DNA of 7,077 bases, taken from NCBI GenBank assembly GCA_900552185.1, contig URYT01000101.1, positions 1 to 7,077 on the forward strand. The letters run 5' to 3'. The stretch comes from an uncultured Collinsella sp. GTDB lineage: Bacteria; Actinomycetota; Coriobacteriia; Coriobacteriales; Coriobacteriaceae. The position numbers and the translations under genes were made by a program. Below are positions 6,400 through 7,077 of the stretch, in pieces; within the stretch, counting starts at the first letter, position 1, and the number at the start of each line of letters is the position of its first letter. Below the pieces are notes generated by a model. That model was given only the letters and a program-made list of their open reading frames with translations. It was not told the origin of the DNA and searched no databases.

Positions 6400-6428
6400 A
6401 CGATACCGCTACCCTGCACCCCTCTCAA
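6400..6428 (-). promoter_or_regulatory. Candidate sigma-70 type promoter for metY
   Basis: On the minus strand TTGAGA (6428-6423, five of six to TTGACA) is followed after exactly 17 bases by TATCGT (6405-6400, four of six to TATAAT). Transcription would start near 6393, giving a leader of about 32 bases with the GGGAG ribosome binding site. That is too short for a SAM riboswitch or T-box, and none is recognisable. The call rests on motif match and spacing only. Confidence 0.45.
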
Positions 6429-6445
6429 CCCATCCCCAAGATAGG

Positions 6446-6474
6446 TTATGGGACAAATTGATTAGAGGTATTTA
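6446..6474 (+). promoter_or_regulatory. Weak candidate promoter for the C_GCAxxG_C_C gene
   Basis: In the AT-rich centre of the divergent gap, TTATGG (6446-6451) is followed after 17 bases by TATTTA (6469-6474). Both hexamers are poor matches, so this is only the best-looking plus-strand candidate. It would leave a leader of about 110 bases before the ATG at 6592, containing an in-frame upstream ATG at 6520. Confidence 0.2.
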
Positions 6475-6591
6475 TCTCAAGCCTTGGGCATTTGCTCGAT
6501 AGATAAAAATGAGGCATCCATGAAGCTCTCGATGATTACATACCCCGTCGCGGGTACCATAGTCGGGTACACCGTAACCAAGGAGACAACG

Positions 6592-7038
6592 ATGAAGCAA
6601 ATCGATACGGCCCAGCTCGACATCACCGCCTGTCAGGCTCAAGCTGCCGAATACCACGCCCGTGGCTTTAACTGCGCCCAGGCCGTTGCCTGCACGCTCG
6701 CACCTGCCGTCGGGCTCGACCCCCAGACCGCCTTTACCCTCACCGAGGGCTTTGGCGCCGGCATGGGTGGCATGACCGAGACCTGCGGCGCCATCTCGGG
6801 CGCCGTGGCCATCATGGGGTTTGTAATGAGCGACGGCATGGAAAACCCCAAGACTAAGGGCCAGACCTACAAGCTGTCGCGCGAAATCGCCAAGCGCTTT
6901 GGCGAGAAGAACACGACGACCGTCTGCGGCACGCTCAAGGGCATCGGATCGGACAAGGGTCCGCTCCGCAGCTGCCCCGGCTGCATCGACGATGCCGTCG
7001 AAATCGCCTGTGATGTGCTAAAGCAGCTCGCCGAGTAA
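6592..7038 (+). CDS. C_GCAxxG_C_C family protein (putative redox-active cysteine protein)
   Basis: A 148-residue cysteine-rich protein with no signal peptide or clear membrane segment. Family cysteines are in place: C28 in FNCAQAV (26-32), C65 in ETCGAISGAVAIMG (63-76) after GFGAGMGG (53-60), C112 in VCGTLKG (111-117), and C128/C131 in SCPGC. C14, C34 and C140 are extra. The family is predicted to be redox-active or metal-binding; its reaction is unknown to me and I do not assign one. ATG 6592 is chosen because AAGGAG lies six bases upstream and family similarity begins soon after. The frame stays open upstream, and ATG 6520 with GAGG before it is a possible alternative adding 24 residues. 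It is divergent from metY; shared sulfur or redox biology is suggestive only. Confidence 0.88.
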   Translation: MKQIDTAQLDITACQAQAAEYHARGFNCAQAVACTLAPAVGLDPQTAFTLTEGFGAGMGGMTETCGAISGAVAIMGFVMSDGMENPKTKGQTYKLSREIAKRFGEKNTTTVCGTLKGIGSDKGPLRSCPGCIDDAVEIACDVLKQLAE

Positions 7039-7077
7039 ACGGCAGCGACATAAAACGACGGCCGGCGCGCTTGGGAT

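Noticed and set aside
6551..6570. Direct repeat CGGGTAC (6551-6557 and 6564-6570) as an operator
   Set aside because: Seven-base repeats are expected by chance in such DNA, and there is no symmetry or promoter overlap strong enough to support a regulator site.

Overview
The window is GC-rich, densely coded bacterial DNA. Protein style, strong GGAG-type ribosome binding sites and an intergenic palindrome family built on an AGGGACTGT core suggest a Coriobacteriia genome close to Collinsella. This assignment is inference from recall, at about 0.65 confidence. The window starts inside an open frame and ends 39 bases after the last gene.

Left part, plus strand. Bases 3-1292 form one uninterrupted frame assembled from three unrelated families: an ABC-exporter ATPase piece up to Walker A, a SpoVK/CbbX-type AAA+ piece, and a CLC anion transporter lacking its N-terminal part. 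The CLC carries GREG and GGEVTP motifs, as in fluoride/proton antiporters. The composite sits at the window edge and its joins fall in short shared motifs, so an assembly chimera is the leading explanation; a real rearrangement is the alternative. A YegS/DagK-type lipid kinase follows (1380-2342).

Middle and right part, minus strand, reading right to left: an O-acetylhomoserine sulfhydrylase-type PLP enzyme (5078-6361), an intrinsic terminator, an MFS DHA2 drug-type exporter (3632-4936), xanthine phosphoribosyltransferase xpt (2894-3472), a second palindromic terminator, and a small GGQ-containing release-factor-like protein (2430-2810). This last gene converges on the lipid kinase across a 63-base inverted repeat. 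Twice in this run an intrinsic terminator ends within about 20 bases of the ribosome binding site of the next co-directional gene, leaving no room for a promoter in between. Readthrough or attenuation is therefore plausible for the exporter and the release-factor-like gene.

Far right, plus strand, divergent from the sulfhydrylase: a 148-residue cysteine-rich protein of the C_GCAxxG_C_C (putative redox-active) family at 6592-7038.

The functions are mostly housekeeping: methionine/sulfur assimilation, purine salvage, lipid phosphorylation, ribosome rescue, and anion and drug export. I found no RNA gene, CRISPR array, transposase or recognisable defence system. The most notable items are the three-family composite frame and the placement of the palindromic terminators.
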